A DNA stretch of 64,000 nt, from assembly GCA_037039685.1 (NCBI GenBank), contig JAWNGF010000001.1, positions 7,564,001 to 7,628,000 on the forward strand, read 5' to 3'. The notes beneath the pieces are model-generated. The model made no database searches and was not told where the DNA came from. It was given only the letters and a program-made list of their open reading frames with translations. Position numbers and translations under genes: made by a program. Origin of the DNA: Ceratobasidium sp. AG-K. Taxonomy: Eukaryota > Basidiomycota > Agaricomycetes > Cantharellales > Ceratobasidiaceae. This document shows, one piece after another, positions 47,830 through 61,929 of this stretch (position 1 is the first letter of the stretch; each line of letters opens with the position of its first letter).

Positions 47830-49746
47830 CGGTTTTGTAATTGCTTGTTCCAACTTTTGCATTGTTGCTGCTCTCACATATGAAGAAGCGACGACGAAAC
47901 CAGACTCAGGTTGATAGGCCCTGAGGAACAACTCCGGCAACGCGATAACCGCTCAACCCGCAGCAATGATTGCCAAGAAGAGTTAGTAATAACGACCGAT
48001 GAAGTCCACGCGAGTACCGATGGCTTCTCAGCAAAGCTTAAAACATAATCTAGGCACTAAGCCGTTGTCAGTTATGTAATGCCTAATCCGGCTGTTCACA
48101 AGGCAACTTGCGGAAGAAGATTGGCGATATTTGATCCTCTCCGCGTTATAAAATTGCTGTACGTGATTGTGCCTTGTACCCCAAACTTGAATCGCTAACT
48201 TTCCTTGTACGAATCTTGGAATTGTTGCAAACCTAGCATATTTGACAGATGACACTTCATAGCGGTCTGCAGCACGAAGTGGAAGAAAGGGAGTGCCCCG
48301 GTCGTGCACCAAGTTAGGCGCAGTAAACTACCAATATTGCAATTGGTAGCTTGGTCTGCATAGGTACGGTAGTTAGTGGTTGGAGCCCCTTTAAACTGGT
48401 GTAAACGCCCACTCATCATATAATTGAGGAACTCCAGCACCGGTTTTAGGACGTCGCACTAAAGCATCCGTACGCTGCACTTGTATTCTTCATCACGATT
48501 GTAACTTGGATTAGGTTTCGTGCGTGAGCTAGTTGCATGAAATCCACGCACGCTTTCCAGTCAATGACCAGAGCTGCTCGGAGATTCTGGCTGCTTTGTC
48601 CGTCGAGATATTCTCAAGCGGTAGATGCGCAATGCCATTCGTGTTGGGCAATAGTATCAACGCCTCGCAGCAAGTCTCGTAGAGGTTTATCACGGCAACG
48701 GGACAGTCCGTTGCGCAGCGCTTGGTTTTATCAGACTCTTGAGGGCGCAAGAGGTCCTGGAAACCTAGAAGAGAACGAGCTCGGAGAAGCAGCCGCAGCG
48801 AGCTCGACGTGACACTTGGCTTCTTGCGCCATGATCGGCTCATATAATCATGAACCGCTAGATCAGGTAAGACGGTTGAGCAAACCCCCATTATATCTAA
48901 ATCATAAGCCACCTTATTCAGCCGCTTTGCTAGCATGGGTTCTTGAATTCAGATATTTCCAAGGTCTGTCCGCAGCCGGACTATCTGGCCCCAGTCAATT
49001 GACCGACTGGCTTCGAGCTATGCAATTTATTCGGTTATATGCTTTGAGTGAAATAGTAGATGATGAGGACCCTGTCACAAAGTCTTGAATCTCAGCAACG
49101 AGTTGCTAGCGCTGATTGATAGCGACACCCAGAAAGACTATTGCGGTAGCAGATCCAATCCAGGCAGTTGATCAACCCCGACCGCACAAAAGTGTGAAAT
49201 TCAGGATGAGAAAACACAAAGGGAAAGGGCCGGGTCTGGATTTTAGGATGTTGAGGTGAAGCTTGAGTGGTTAGGGTTTGGGTATTATTGTCCCAAATTC
49301 GTGAATTTAGTACGTTGTATATCTTTTGAGATCTGGTATAGAATAGTGGTTATATGCTATATTCCGTGAACCCAGTTACAAACTGTGCAGTTTGGGTAGG
49401 CTTATCTCAGAATGTCAGCACTTCACTTTCAATGGTGGACCTGCATTTGCAAAGTTAAAATGACACACTCATGCGCGTGGTCGCAATTGCGAGTTTATTT
49501 GCATCATAATGTGCCGTGGCACCCAGTCGGGCATTTGAAGGGTGGAAATGTTAGCCCAAGTTAATATTGAATAGACATTGTAGCAGGGGATCAGGGTCAG
49601 GTTACGAGATGGAGTGGAGGTGCCACGCGTGGCGTGGCGACTTGGTTCCTTGTATGCGCATGTATCGGACCTATATAGTCATGTATTGCCGATAGCCAAT
49701 CCACATCTCTTCTCTTTCCTCATGCCTCCTAGGTGTGTCCAACATA
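47830..49746. other. Intergenic, no supported gene
   Basis: About 1.9 kb between the AA9 promoter and the first dehydrogenase gene. A 135-codon minus-strand frame at 48529-48936 is open but has no recognised domain and no convincing splice partners, so it is not called. Confidence 0.45.
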
Positions 49747-50965
49747 CTAAACGAGTATTCCTCCACCGTCGACAAGGATAACTTGACCTGTCAGATACGT
49801 GCACTATATCTCATAGTCAATCCATATTTGCTGTGAATGCCAATGAAGCATCCTTACCTTCATGGCAAAAATGTAGGCTTCGGCGACCTCGTCAGGTTTT
49901 CCAACATGCCCAACAGGCAGCCTCTGCTTGTAAGTCTTCATCATATTTTCTCGAGCTTCGATGGGCAATTGAGCCAAGAGCTCTGTGTCTACCAGCCCAG
50001 GAGCACTAAGAACCACATGTTAAGCAAAGCTGTTGGTTATCATCAGGTGAATAACGGGATATGCTTACATTGCATTAACACTATGGCGCCAGTAGCAGTA
50101 TCAAAATGGGTCAACTCTGCACCATGTATGTGATATGCACATGTACCGGATAGGCTTAAGATCAACAGCCAACCCATGGGTTGAGCTTTCAATAGCACCT
50201 ATGAATCCGCTGGTGAGCCCTGAGCCAGCCGGGGGTCAGTAATGAGAAACACCTATTGTAAGGGTAAGAGAGCCCCCAGGTTGGATGAGATTATTCTTGT
50301 AGATGTGTTGGGCTGAATATTCATGGAACAAAATGAAAAGTGGGTCAATGTTGAATAAGTTTGATCCAGGCTGGAAACAAAGCCTGTACCCGCAATGATC
50401 ACACACCAATATTGTTTGCTAAGAAAAACAAAACCTGGGGATCAGCATGACATTATTCTCAAGCCCATAAATGATTCCACAAACTCAAAGACCCTCTTGA
50501 GACTGTCATCAAGCTCCTGGTCCGGGAATTTGAGGCCAGGAAGGCTTCCTGTGGTTATCACCTAACAGCGGTGATCATGATAACCATATTGAAATAATAT
50601 TCCACAATCTTTTATCAAATGCCTTACCAGGTGATTGAATCTCCCTTCTTGACTCAAGGAATCCTTAAGCGTAGCAAAATCCTTGATATTGAATGCCCAG
50701 CCTTTGACAGGTGGGTCGTCCTTCTGCCAGGTGTCTTGCTTCAATTTCTCAACAGCAGCTTTAACACGATCGTTCAATGAAGAGGTCACGACAACGGTAG
50801 CTCCATGGTCAAGGGCAGTGGCAGCAACTGAACGGCCAATACCTGAAAGTGTGGGCCATAATGTAAGTGTATGCATAGAAATGGCAGTGCCTTGATGCAC
50901 TTACCAGATGAACCACCAATGACGATTACCTTCTTCCCACGAAGTAGTTCAGTACTGTTACTCAT
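49747..50965 (-). pseudogene. Atypical short-chain dehydrogenase/reductase, copy 1, with in-frame TGA
   Basis: Rossmann-fold NAD(P)-dependent oxidoreductase of unknown substrate. ATG at 50963-50965 opens MSNSTELLRGKKVIVIGGSSG-IGRS, the cofactor glycine motif. Then a VVVTSS strand, VITTGSLPGLKFP, VIIAG, QPGGSLTLT, LAVDLKPIRV, VN-APGLVDTE, VGHVGKPDEVAEAY, and the C-terminal YLTGQVILVDGG ending at 49747. The catalytic YxxxK is not present where expected (GAIESSTHGLAVDL). Exons splice in phase, but TGA at about 50237-50239 replaces the CGA found in the neighbouring copy (HY-stop-PPAG versus NYRPPPG). Intronic and exonic sequence looks CpG-poor beside copy 2. It is probably a decayed tandem duplicate, unless the TGA is a sequencing error. 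Confidence 0.75.
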
Positions 50966-52040
50966 AGAGAGTGATTTTGTGAACTTCTATCAGTAGCGGT
51001 TGTGCCACTGGTTGTGAGGACATATCCTGCTTGCTGCAAACCAATTGCGCCTTTTAAAGCTATGCCTGTCTTCCTCCTGGCTTGGATTTTACACAGCAAC
51101 TCGGAGATTTTACTCTGCCCGAGATGAGCATCCTTTGCAGCGTATGCAACCCACACGACCCAATACATGGATCATCACCGGATCAGGAAGGTATGTTGAC
51201 GCTGCGAAGCTTTGATGGCACAGCCCCTAACCAAGTGTACGTGCTTCCACCTGAAATCCTCTGTGGCTACTGAAGCACCACAACATCCTGAGCAAGGTCT
51301 TCCCAGGTGCATACTAATATTTGTTGTGAGGATAATATGACAAGGATTTGAGGCGCATAAATCTAGAACCAACACACCCACTGTGGAGACCAAGTGTGCT
51401 GAATCCTGGCCATATCAACACCTAAAAATCACGACTTAAATTACTGGGCGGGTCCGCTTTCATTGACTGATGTGCTGAATATTATCTTCAGGAGTGACTG
51501 GGGGCAAATAAGCTCCAGAACCTATTCAAATTTGCCTTTTATGGTACTGATGACAGCCAACCATGCGCTGGATGGCCGAAAAATGATGTAATATCTCACT
51601 AAAAGCGGACATTTTCGGTTGAGTGCATTTGCTAATGCTATTCAGTAACCTGAGACCCCACAGTGACTCTCGGTGAATGTTAACCGAGCCCATACACAGC
51701 CTTCGCGGCGCAACACATGGATTTATTCCCGAATAAGGGCCCACGAACGGGTTGGGTCAAAGTTGATAAAGAGGTTGTTACATTATGATATTGTTCAAGG
51801 TATGGCGACAGACCGCCAGCATAGCAGTCGCAGCCCCAGTTCCCCACCACATACCCCGCCAGCCTTCGATCTCGCCTCCTAATTTATCATCGTAATAGCA
51901 GTCAAGTTCCCAGTTTTGTTATGATCATAACAGCACGTTTGTGCAATTAAAAATCCGAGATCCATTTCTCCTGGCACATCATCGTACTATACAGCCACAA
52001 TGCGATGTATACAAGACTTGTAGATTATTATGCACACACT
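50966..52040. other. Intergenic between tandem dehydrogenases
   Basis: About 1.1 kb, including the promoter of copy 1 and the 3' end of copy 2. No other gene supported. Several short frames overlap without motifs. Confidence 0.45.
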
Positions 52041-53252
52041 TCAAACAATTAGACCTCCGCCATCAACGACGATAACTTGACCGGTCAGGTAGTTGCACTG
52101 TGTTTGTTCCAGTTAGAATACGTACATCGCAAACTCTGGTGTTATAGCTGGAGTATCTTACCTTCATGGCGAAAATATAGGCTTCGGCGACCTCCTCCGG
52201 CTTTGCTACGTGGCCAACAGGCAACTTCTGCGATTGCTCCTTAATCCAACCATCCCGCAATTCTGGAGGGTGCTGAGCAAAAATCTCCGTATCTACGAGC
52301 CCAGGAGAACTAAGGATAGGATGTTCGCCGTGGTTCGCGATGACTCAAAATAAAAGCGCATGCTTACATTGTATTGACACTTGGGCGAATGAAACATATT
52401 CACAGTCAGTTTCAGGCATCTCCGGACCACATATATGCGCACATACCGGATAGGCTTAAGATCAACCGCCAACCCACGGGTCGAGCTGTCCAAAGCACCT
52501 CCAATTCCAGTCACCATCCCCCAGCCAGGGGGCGGTCGATAGTTGATAATTCCCGTAGTGAGCGTAATAGAGCCTCCGGAATTGATGAGATTGTTCTTAT
52601 GGATATGTTGCGCTGGATGTATGAGTGAGAGTTGTCAGTAACATTGAGATCATGTTTCAGATAGCTTGAAAAAGGGCTATACCTGCTATGATCACAGACC
52701 AGTATCGTTCACTGGGAAGATAAGGAAGAAGAGTCAACACACACAGACCCCAAACCCGTTGTCAAGAATCTACCCACTCAAAAGCTTGCTTGATGTTGTC
52801 ATCGATCTCCTGGTTTGGGAAACCGAGGTTTGGAAGCCTTCCTGCTGTTATGACCTATGTTGTCAACAAACCTGACATGAATAACTCCTATCTCCTTCGG
52901 TGTATATTTCTAAATATTACCAGATGATCAAATGGACCTTCCTGACCAAAAAACTCTTTAGCGTGGCAAAGTCCTTGATATCGAAAGCTTGGCCTTTGAC
53001 AGAGACACCGTCCTTGTTCCTGGCGCCTTGCTGTAGCCGCTCAACAGCGGAGTTTACACGCTCTGGTGAGGAGGAGACTATGATGACCGTGGCTCCATGA
53101 TCGAGTGCAGCGGCAGCTACCGAGTGGCCAATACCTGAACGATTCCAGGGTCAGTGCATCCGTTAAAACCACATGCTATCAATACTCGTACCAGATGAAC
53201 CACCGATGACGATGACCTTTTTCCCACGAAGTAGTTCCGTGCTATTACTCAT
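52041..53252 (-). CDS. Atypical short-chain dehydrogenase/reductase, copy 2
   Basis: Tandem paralogue of copy 1 in the same orientation, sharing the first 21 residues exactly (MSNSTELLRGKKVIVIGG, then SSG). Landmarks: SSGIGHSVAAAALDHGATV (cofactor site), VITAGRLPNLGFP, ERYWSVIIAAQH, INSGGSITLTTG, NYRPPPGWGMV, GALDSSTRGLAVDLKPIRV, NTISPGLVDTEIF, LPVGHVAKPEEVAEAYIFAMK, and YLTGQVIVVDGGG before TGA at 52041-52043. As in copy 1, the usual catalytic Tyr and Lys are absent, the equivalent segment being ALDSSTRG. About eight exons. One single-base deletion at about 52955 (AAG-GAG read as AAGAG) breaks the frame between FATLK and EFFGQEG; it sits in a GG pair and may be a sequencing error. Confidence 0.8.
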
Positions 53253-54203
53253 TGTATGCTCGATGGTTCAAGCCTGTAGTCGATTCAATATTGGTGGCTG
53301 CAGATATGTGTACCGTTCTCAGCGAGTTTGGCGTCTTTTTTAATGATATACTCGCTTAGCTTATAGGATAGGCATTGTTCAGCAAGCTCGGTGAGCCGAG
53401 CTAGTCCGAGGCGATGGTTAACCTCGGTATCCGCGGCCTAGGCAGCCTGGCACATATGGACCATTACTGTATAGGGTGTTTGTGTAGGTTAACTGGGACT
53501 TGATGAGTAAATATCCGACCGAGCACCTCCACCAGTCCTCTACTCCGAGTTTCCCGGGCGCGTAACGAGCACCCCGAAATGCAGTACAATACCAAGTACT
53601 TGCATGGATTGCCCGCGGAAGGTAGACATCGGCTGCCGAGGCTAAGTAATAACTCCCGACGGGTTTAATGCCAAGTACTTTTGCGCGTGCCGCGACGGCA
53701 AAGTACTACATTATTCAGGCACTCCCCTAAGAGGATATTATTAAGTAGTGCATATCAAATCTGGAAGTGTGGCTCGTGGCTGTCAAGGGTGTCATGATAA
53801 ACTTACTGGCTCGTCCGAACTAACCCAATTGAAAGGCATAAATAACGCCACAACACACCAAGATACCTAGGTGTTATAGAAGTACGTCTGAGTTTGATCC
53901 TAGGGGTAAAAACATATTATTGGGAGGAGTTGTAAAAAAAAGCCCGTGCTGCGAGCAAGCGTCGGACGCTTGCTCGCAGCACGGGCGTTTATAAGTTGCT
54001 CCCGCATCGGTTCGAACCACAATCGATCGAATCAACTTGCCATCGGAACCGTTACGCTAGCAGCACTCGCTCTGAATCATCAAACGAACCCACATAGCCG
54101 CCCGATTTTCATTTCACGCCACATCATTACTGTTACATCATGTAACAAAACAAGCAACGGTTGAGCTCTATTCAAGGAATAAAAAATACAATAATTCCTC
54201 ATG
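53253..54203. other. Intergenic with a perfect 21-bp hairpin
   Basis: About 950 bp upstream of copy 2 and downstream of the hydrolase gene. The trinucleotide-rich motif AAGTACT recurs several times between about 53596 and 53705. The only strong structure is the hairpin at 53942-53986. No gene seen. Confidence 0.45.
53942..53986. repeat. Perfect 21-bp inverted repeat with 3-nt loop
   Basis: Arms 53942-53962 and 53966-53986 are exact reverse complements around CGG; the arm starts GCCCGTGCTGCGAGC. It follows a run of A (TAAAAAAA). It could be a small foldback remnant, a structured RNA element or a read artefact. Confidence 0.8.
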
Positions 54204-56236
54204 CTAACCTGGTGGCGTAGGCGTAGAAACTCGGTCAATTATGCCTATTATACCTCGCCAAGACGTAGTCCTGAGAAACATCTGCGCATGGTCCAGCCCG
54301 CCCAAATATACCACCATTACGTTCGGCGATGCCTCGCATATAGTCGGCTGAAACGAGTCTGGATGAGGCACAGGCGGAACGAAAGGTCGTGCCGGTCGCA
54401 ACTTGTTTGGCGGAGGTGAAAGGTCAGTGAGGTACGTCCACACTGCTTGAGCATCGACTACGATATCTTCCCCGCTCAGCACGACTGCCACCTTTGGTTT
54501 AGAATCATGCGGAGACCCAACGAACGCAAGGTCTTCTTTCCACAGAATATTATGCGCCCAGAAAAAGTGACGAGAGAGTGCATGGGCAACGTCGGGATCG
54601 GTACATGCGAAATAGTATAGTTCATGTTCGTTGCCGCGCTGCGGGGGTCTGTATAGAAAGTTGCGAGCTACTGCTGGGAGGTGGAGCAGGATTGGAATCG
54701 GGTCAAGGAGGGTGACGGAGGACGGCCCTGGGAGTGGTAGTTCAGGCTCGGGGTGGGGCATCGAGGGTGGGGTGACAGTTTCAACGTCAGATTGCTGATC
54801 GGGATTTGATAGAAAGGAGCTAGGTTTATTCACATTGGTCGCTCGAATGATACCTGCAGCAAGGACAGTCCCGTACGAGTGCGCGGTGAGAGAATATTCC
54901 CGAACACCATGGTGATCAAATATCTTTTTCAACTCGGTCTGGAAGTCCGCATGACGTAGAGGTGGTCGGGTAATGCGCGAGGAAATACTGAGGATCTCGG
55001 GAACAATAATTGGCACGTTGACGTGCTGTTTGGAGTATCCGATCAGCAACGGTGCGTAGGGGAACAACCCGATGCCGATGCCTTGTAGAAACACGAGCGG
55101 CGGGTAGTTGAGGAGGCTGCGTGTTTCGCCCGTGGAATTGGCTGGACGATACCAGTACGACAGTCGAGAGGCTGGAGAACGATTTGAAAAGATTGTGTAT
55201 GGGCGAGGTGGAAAGACTGGTAAAGGGGCTGAATAGTGTTTGTATCCAGACCACCATAGCGCAAAGGCGGTGCAAATATCAATTACGCAGACAATCTGTG
55301 CACAAAAATAGTGAGACCGTGTCGGAAGCGAATAGAAATATGCGTACCAAATACCACACTACCGGTCTATGGTAAATTACTACGTCATCCAAGGTAAGTC
55401 TGATGCCCTTGACGCCCGGGTTTCTTCCGGGAGGAAATTTACGTCCCAAAGCCTCTTCGTATAGTCCCAGGTACTCTTCGACCTCGCGAGCGATGGCGGG
55501 GTCCTCCAATACATCTGAACCAGAGGAAAAGAACCCCCACAAAAGCCACTCGATAACATTGTCTCGACGTATGGTCTTGTCCTCGCTCGTGGACTCGAGG
55601 TGCCAGCCCTCGAAAAAGGTGTCTAGGTTAGCAATGTTGGATATACACCGAAGCACCAGCGCACGTCGCTCGACAGGCGAGGTAGATGGTGGGTGAGAGG
55701 CTGGCTGTAGAGGGGTGAGTAGCGTAGTGGCTAGATGAGGAGTGACTGACCTTGTGAAGGTGTTGTTTGCGGGGAAGGTATACGCAAAGGTAGAATGTGG
55801 ATTCTACTAGAGCATAAGCCGAGACTATGTGACAATTTCTAAGCGGATAGTTTGGTGCAAGGAGAGCTAGCAGGAGATGGATAAGCGAGAGCGGTGTAAT
55901 GGCGCGAAGTGCCCAAATAAAGGCAAGGACGTTCCACCGATCGAGTTGCGTGGTTCCGACCAGCATTCTTCAGTATTCAATAAGAACCAAGAGTCCAGAA
56001 TACATATGAATATGTTAACTTGACAGTTGTCCGACTGAAACGACGGTAGCAAGGTGGTTGACAACCAACAGCAAATCGCACAAGTCGTTCAGATCCAGGT
56101 TACCAGTGTAGATGGGTGTGTAGGGATGGGCGGGTTTAAGAGAGTCTAATATAGTCGCGTTTACAACAGTCGAAACCAATATTCGTCTATAGCCGGGTCG
56201 AAGCTGCAGTCTGGAAGTCGTGGAGGATGAGTTCAT
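54204..56236 (-). CDS. Membrane-anchored alpha/beta hydrolase, unknown substrate
   Basis: Serine hydrolase of a fungal family with an N-terminal membrane segment. The start at 56236 gives an exon that joins, via a GT-AG intron at about 55972-56037, to the hydrophobic exon beginning MLVGTTQLDRWNVL. Then come NLDTFFEGWHL, a segment on Asp/Glu-rich sequence, WYRPANSTGETRSLLNYPPL, and VFLQGIGIGLFPYAPLL (oxyanion region). The nucleophile elbow is TAHSYGTVLAAG (Ser); the likely acid is Asp in VVLSGEDIVVD and the likely base His in GGLDHAQMFL. The large terminal exon runs from about 55310 to the stop at 54204 in one frame. If the first exon is not used, the gene starts at 55966. It is divergent from the PRP4 kinase gene with about 205 bp between starts. 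Confidence 0.75.
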
Positions 56237-56441
56237 TTCGGCGCTTATTAGGCGCCGATGAGTGATAAGCTCCGTGTGTGGGAATTTGTTATTCGGAGTT
56301 GTGGTCTGCCATCACCTCCACACGACTCGGTCCTCGCGTTCGCAAGACGTTTGGTTGCGCATTGTTCTCTACTCGTGCGGTGTTCAAGCCCACATTTGCT
56401 TGCTGATTGGCTGACCTTTTCATCTATCCAAATATCTCAAC
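56237..56441. promoter_or_regulatory. Putative bidirectional promoter region
   Basis: 205 bp between the start codons of the hydrolase (-) and the PRP4-like kinase (+). No TATA box is obvious; a shared housekeeping-type promoter is inferred from the layout only. Confidence 0.4.
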
Positions 56442-59071
<2,630 letters not shown>

Positions 59072-60144
59072 ACTGTTATTAGCGATGCGAGGTGAGCCAG
59101 CCGCGGTCGATGGTCACGTTCATCATTTCATTTTGATATCATAGGTTCTATATGAACACCAAATCGGTCGACTGTGTTTATTTAAGTGGCTGTGTGTATT
59201 GTAGAGCTCAAAATATTATTTTTCGGGTATCGCCTTGTGAGCACTTTGTTCGAATGAGGTTGTGAGATGGCGCTCTCCGAAAAAAATCATCAAAGTTTAT
59301 CCTTAGGCCAGACGTTCCGCCGTCTTGCGACACCGTAGCCTTGATGGCGCTCGCTAAGCACAGGCTAGACGTAATTACATACCGCTCTAGTCTGGAGATC
59401 TGCCCGGTAGGTGAATGTATATCCCTGCCAAAATAGTTGATAATTTCCTTTTCCAGAGATAGACCAGGCAACCGCTGGTCGCTTGCACGATACCCATACC
59501 TGATTGTGCCCGGAGTGTTGGAACTGAGATTACCTGGAAGTTGAGAGCGGATCTTGGCTGGGTACCATACGGGCGAGTTTCATATTGATTATTTCTCGCG
59601 TATCGGTAAACGACGCTAGCCACTGTACAGCTGAAATCAACAAGCAGTCTGACGGAACTTGATAAGCGCCGTATTCCCAAAACATTGTCAAGGCTGTCTG
59701 TGGATGGCCCCCTTTTGGATCCGAAGTCGAACAACATAAAGCAGAGTTGCCGCGTAGGGTGGAGGATAAGGTTGCGCATCCCCGGCTCGCCAGGCCAGAT
59801 TGACTCCACGTCCGACTTTGTCTCGGATTGCGCCTTACTTGACGTCGCCAAGTACGTTTGGGTTATTACTCAACTAATTAGCGAGCGACCCGCCCCATCT
59901 CGACAAGCTTTGTTCCACTCATCAAACTAGTTACTTCAACTCATTATCTTTATTGTGTAACCGCCTAAACGTGAACTGCTTAATCTGGTAAGTTCAAGTT
60001 AAGATGAGAATGCTTTTGCAGGGTGCTGAAGCTGTCAAATTAGGTTCTTACAATATATCGGTCATTCTACGCGCTGTCTCTCCAAGCTTGGGAATTTACA
60101 ATTCGCGTAACTGATCAGCCAAGTATCTGAGTATTGGACTTAAT
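59072..60144. other. Intergenic, no supported gene
   Basis: About 1.07 kb. A 154-codon minus-strand frame (59387-59851) is open but has no recognisable domain, low-complexity bias or splice partner, so it is left out. Presumed 3' UTR of the kinase and promoter of the next gene. Confidence 0.45.
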
Positions 60145-61781
60145 ATGGCCCGACGAAATTCAAACGCAACTCACTCCACCCCACTCTCCTTCCCAATCCA
60201 ACTACCATTCCTTCGTCCGCCTCGCTCGTCCAAGCGCAAGCCAAACGCAGATATTCCTCACGCTGCCACCGTTCCCTCGTTACCTGGCCCGGAAGTGAGG
60301 GCCCCAGTCCGAAATCACAGGCGCAGCAGCAATATCGAGCTGCCGGAGGTCGAAAACCTGGGCACCGTTCCTTCAACTTGGCCCAGGCGAAAGATCGACC
60401 CTATTTCTCTACCTCTCTCTCCTAGCGGGATGAACACCGAACTTTCAAACTTCGCCCCTTACTACTGCATGGATGCACCTGCTACTGCCCTAAAAGTCAA
60501 TGCTCGCCGAAGCAAGAGTCGCAAGCGCTCTGACATGAATGGTATGAATGTCTGCTGGCCTCCAAGCAAGCTGGTTGTACTAATCCAATCCAAACCCCAG
60601 ATACTACCAACATGCATCCTGGATCCCTGGCTGATTTCGCTCCCACCGAACCCCCTCCGGCTAAAATATATGCGTCACCCCGTTGTGCAGCCCTCGAACT
60701 TTCCCCAGAGGAGGATCTCCCAGTTCATGTTGTTCCCTCGCAGAGTGATGATTCACAGCTTTCAGATGGGATCCCCGACATAGGCGAACTCATTTATGTT
60801 GCTTACGCCCCCGAGCCCGTGGAGGACGACTTTGCGAGCCACTTCGAAGAAATGATTGTCCGCGCCGCACGTTCTCGGGCACAGCATCACGAGCGAATAG
60901 CACGAAGATGGGAAAGCATGTGCAATGCTCGCATTCGTCTGCTCAAGGAACAAGCTATTCAAAAATCGGTCTTGGCAGAAATGTCCGCGGTCGCAACACG
61001 TCCACCCATCAGCCATCCCGCCTTCTTCAACGGGTTCGGGGCTTCTATCTTGGCCCCAGTCGCTGCGTCTAGCCCTCCCTCCCCATCAGAGTCGTTCGGT
61101 GCGCCTCTAGCTCGGATGAGCTCGCCATCACCATACGTTACATGTGGGGAAACGATTGACCTCGCGGGCATGGCTTCCGTGGAGCATCGCGATGCACTAT
61201 TGGGCGACATTGGCTCACATGACTCGCGCCCTCTCGTCGAGCGTATTACGGAATCGATATACGACTTTGAGTATGATGAAATTTGCGTCGATGGACTTAG
61301 CGAGACCGAATGCCGACAGTTGCGGACCCAGTGCCGTAAGCGACGAAGAATGGATCGCCAACGGGGGTTTGAGCTCGGTTCATTACTCGAACTAAAACAG
61401 AGGCAATTGGGACGCAGCCGCTCATCCAGTTCCTCCTCATCGTCCGACTCGTGCTCAGAACCTCCAACTCCTCCCTCGAGCCCACTCGCGGTCCAGTCTG
61501 TCGATCACCTTGTTGCAAAAATGTTCCTCAAGCGGCACGAAACATCTCAGAAGCCATGCACATCTTCGGTAGCCACACGAGCAGCCTTTGAAGCTCGCGG
61601 CTGTAGTGCTCTACGACGAGTAGTTGAGATTAATGCTCCAGTGACGCGGACTCGGGGTCGCTCACGTTCAACCAAATCTGCTTTTTCCAACTTGATTTCT
61701 CTCTCTGGTGGCGTTTTCGGGTTGGGAAGCCATGCGTGGTTGAGAGAAAAAGAGCGCTTGACAGCGTTAGACAGAGAGTAA
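60145..61781 (+). CDS. Unknown 525-aa protein, largely disordered
   Basis: Not recognised. Two exons, 60145-60541 and 60601-61781, join in phase across a 59-bp GT-AG intron containing CTAAT upstream of the acceptor; the total is 1,578 nt. The protein is Ser/Pro/Arg-rich with basic patches (RRSKSRKRS, CRKRRRMDRQRG) that could be nuclear localisation signals. The middle has a helical, charged stretch (HFEEMIVRAARSRAQHHERI). A polyserine run (SRSSSSSSSSDSCSEPPTPP) follows. The C-terminus again is basic (TRGRSRSTKSAFS). Exon length and in-phase splicing make it a real gene; a nuclear or cell-cycle role is only a guess from composition. Confidence 0.7.
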
Positions 61782-61929
61782 ATTTATGTATCAACGAGAC
61801 CTTATCACGTTGCGTCCTATGTAATCCGATTAATCGTATGAACACTAGCAATAATTATTACATCAATGCAGGGAGAGAGGGAGAATTCATTACACCAATT
61901 AAGCATATGCAAATAACCGCTAACTTCAG

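Noticed and set aside
48529..48936. 135-codon minus-strand frame
   Set aside because: No recognisable domain, no splice partners, and an AT/GC pattern like the surrounding intergenic DNA.
53942..53986. Rho-independent terminator
   Set aside because: The genome is eukaryotic and the stem is followed by GTTTATAAG rather than a long T run; such terminators do not apply.
53994..54030. tRNA gene suggested by GGTTCGAACC
   Set aside because: No acceptor stem, D-loop or anticodon arm can be placed around it.
59387..59851. 154-codon minus-strand frame after the kinase gene
   Set aside because: No motif, lies in the likely 3' UTR/intergenic zone, and no introns or neighbours support it.
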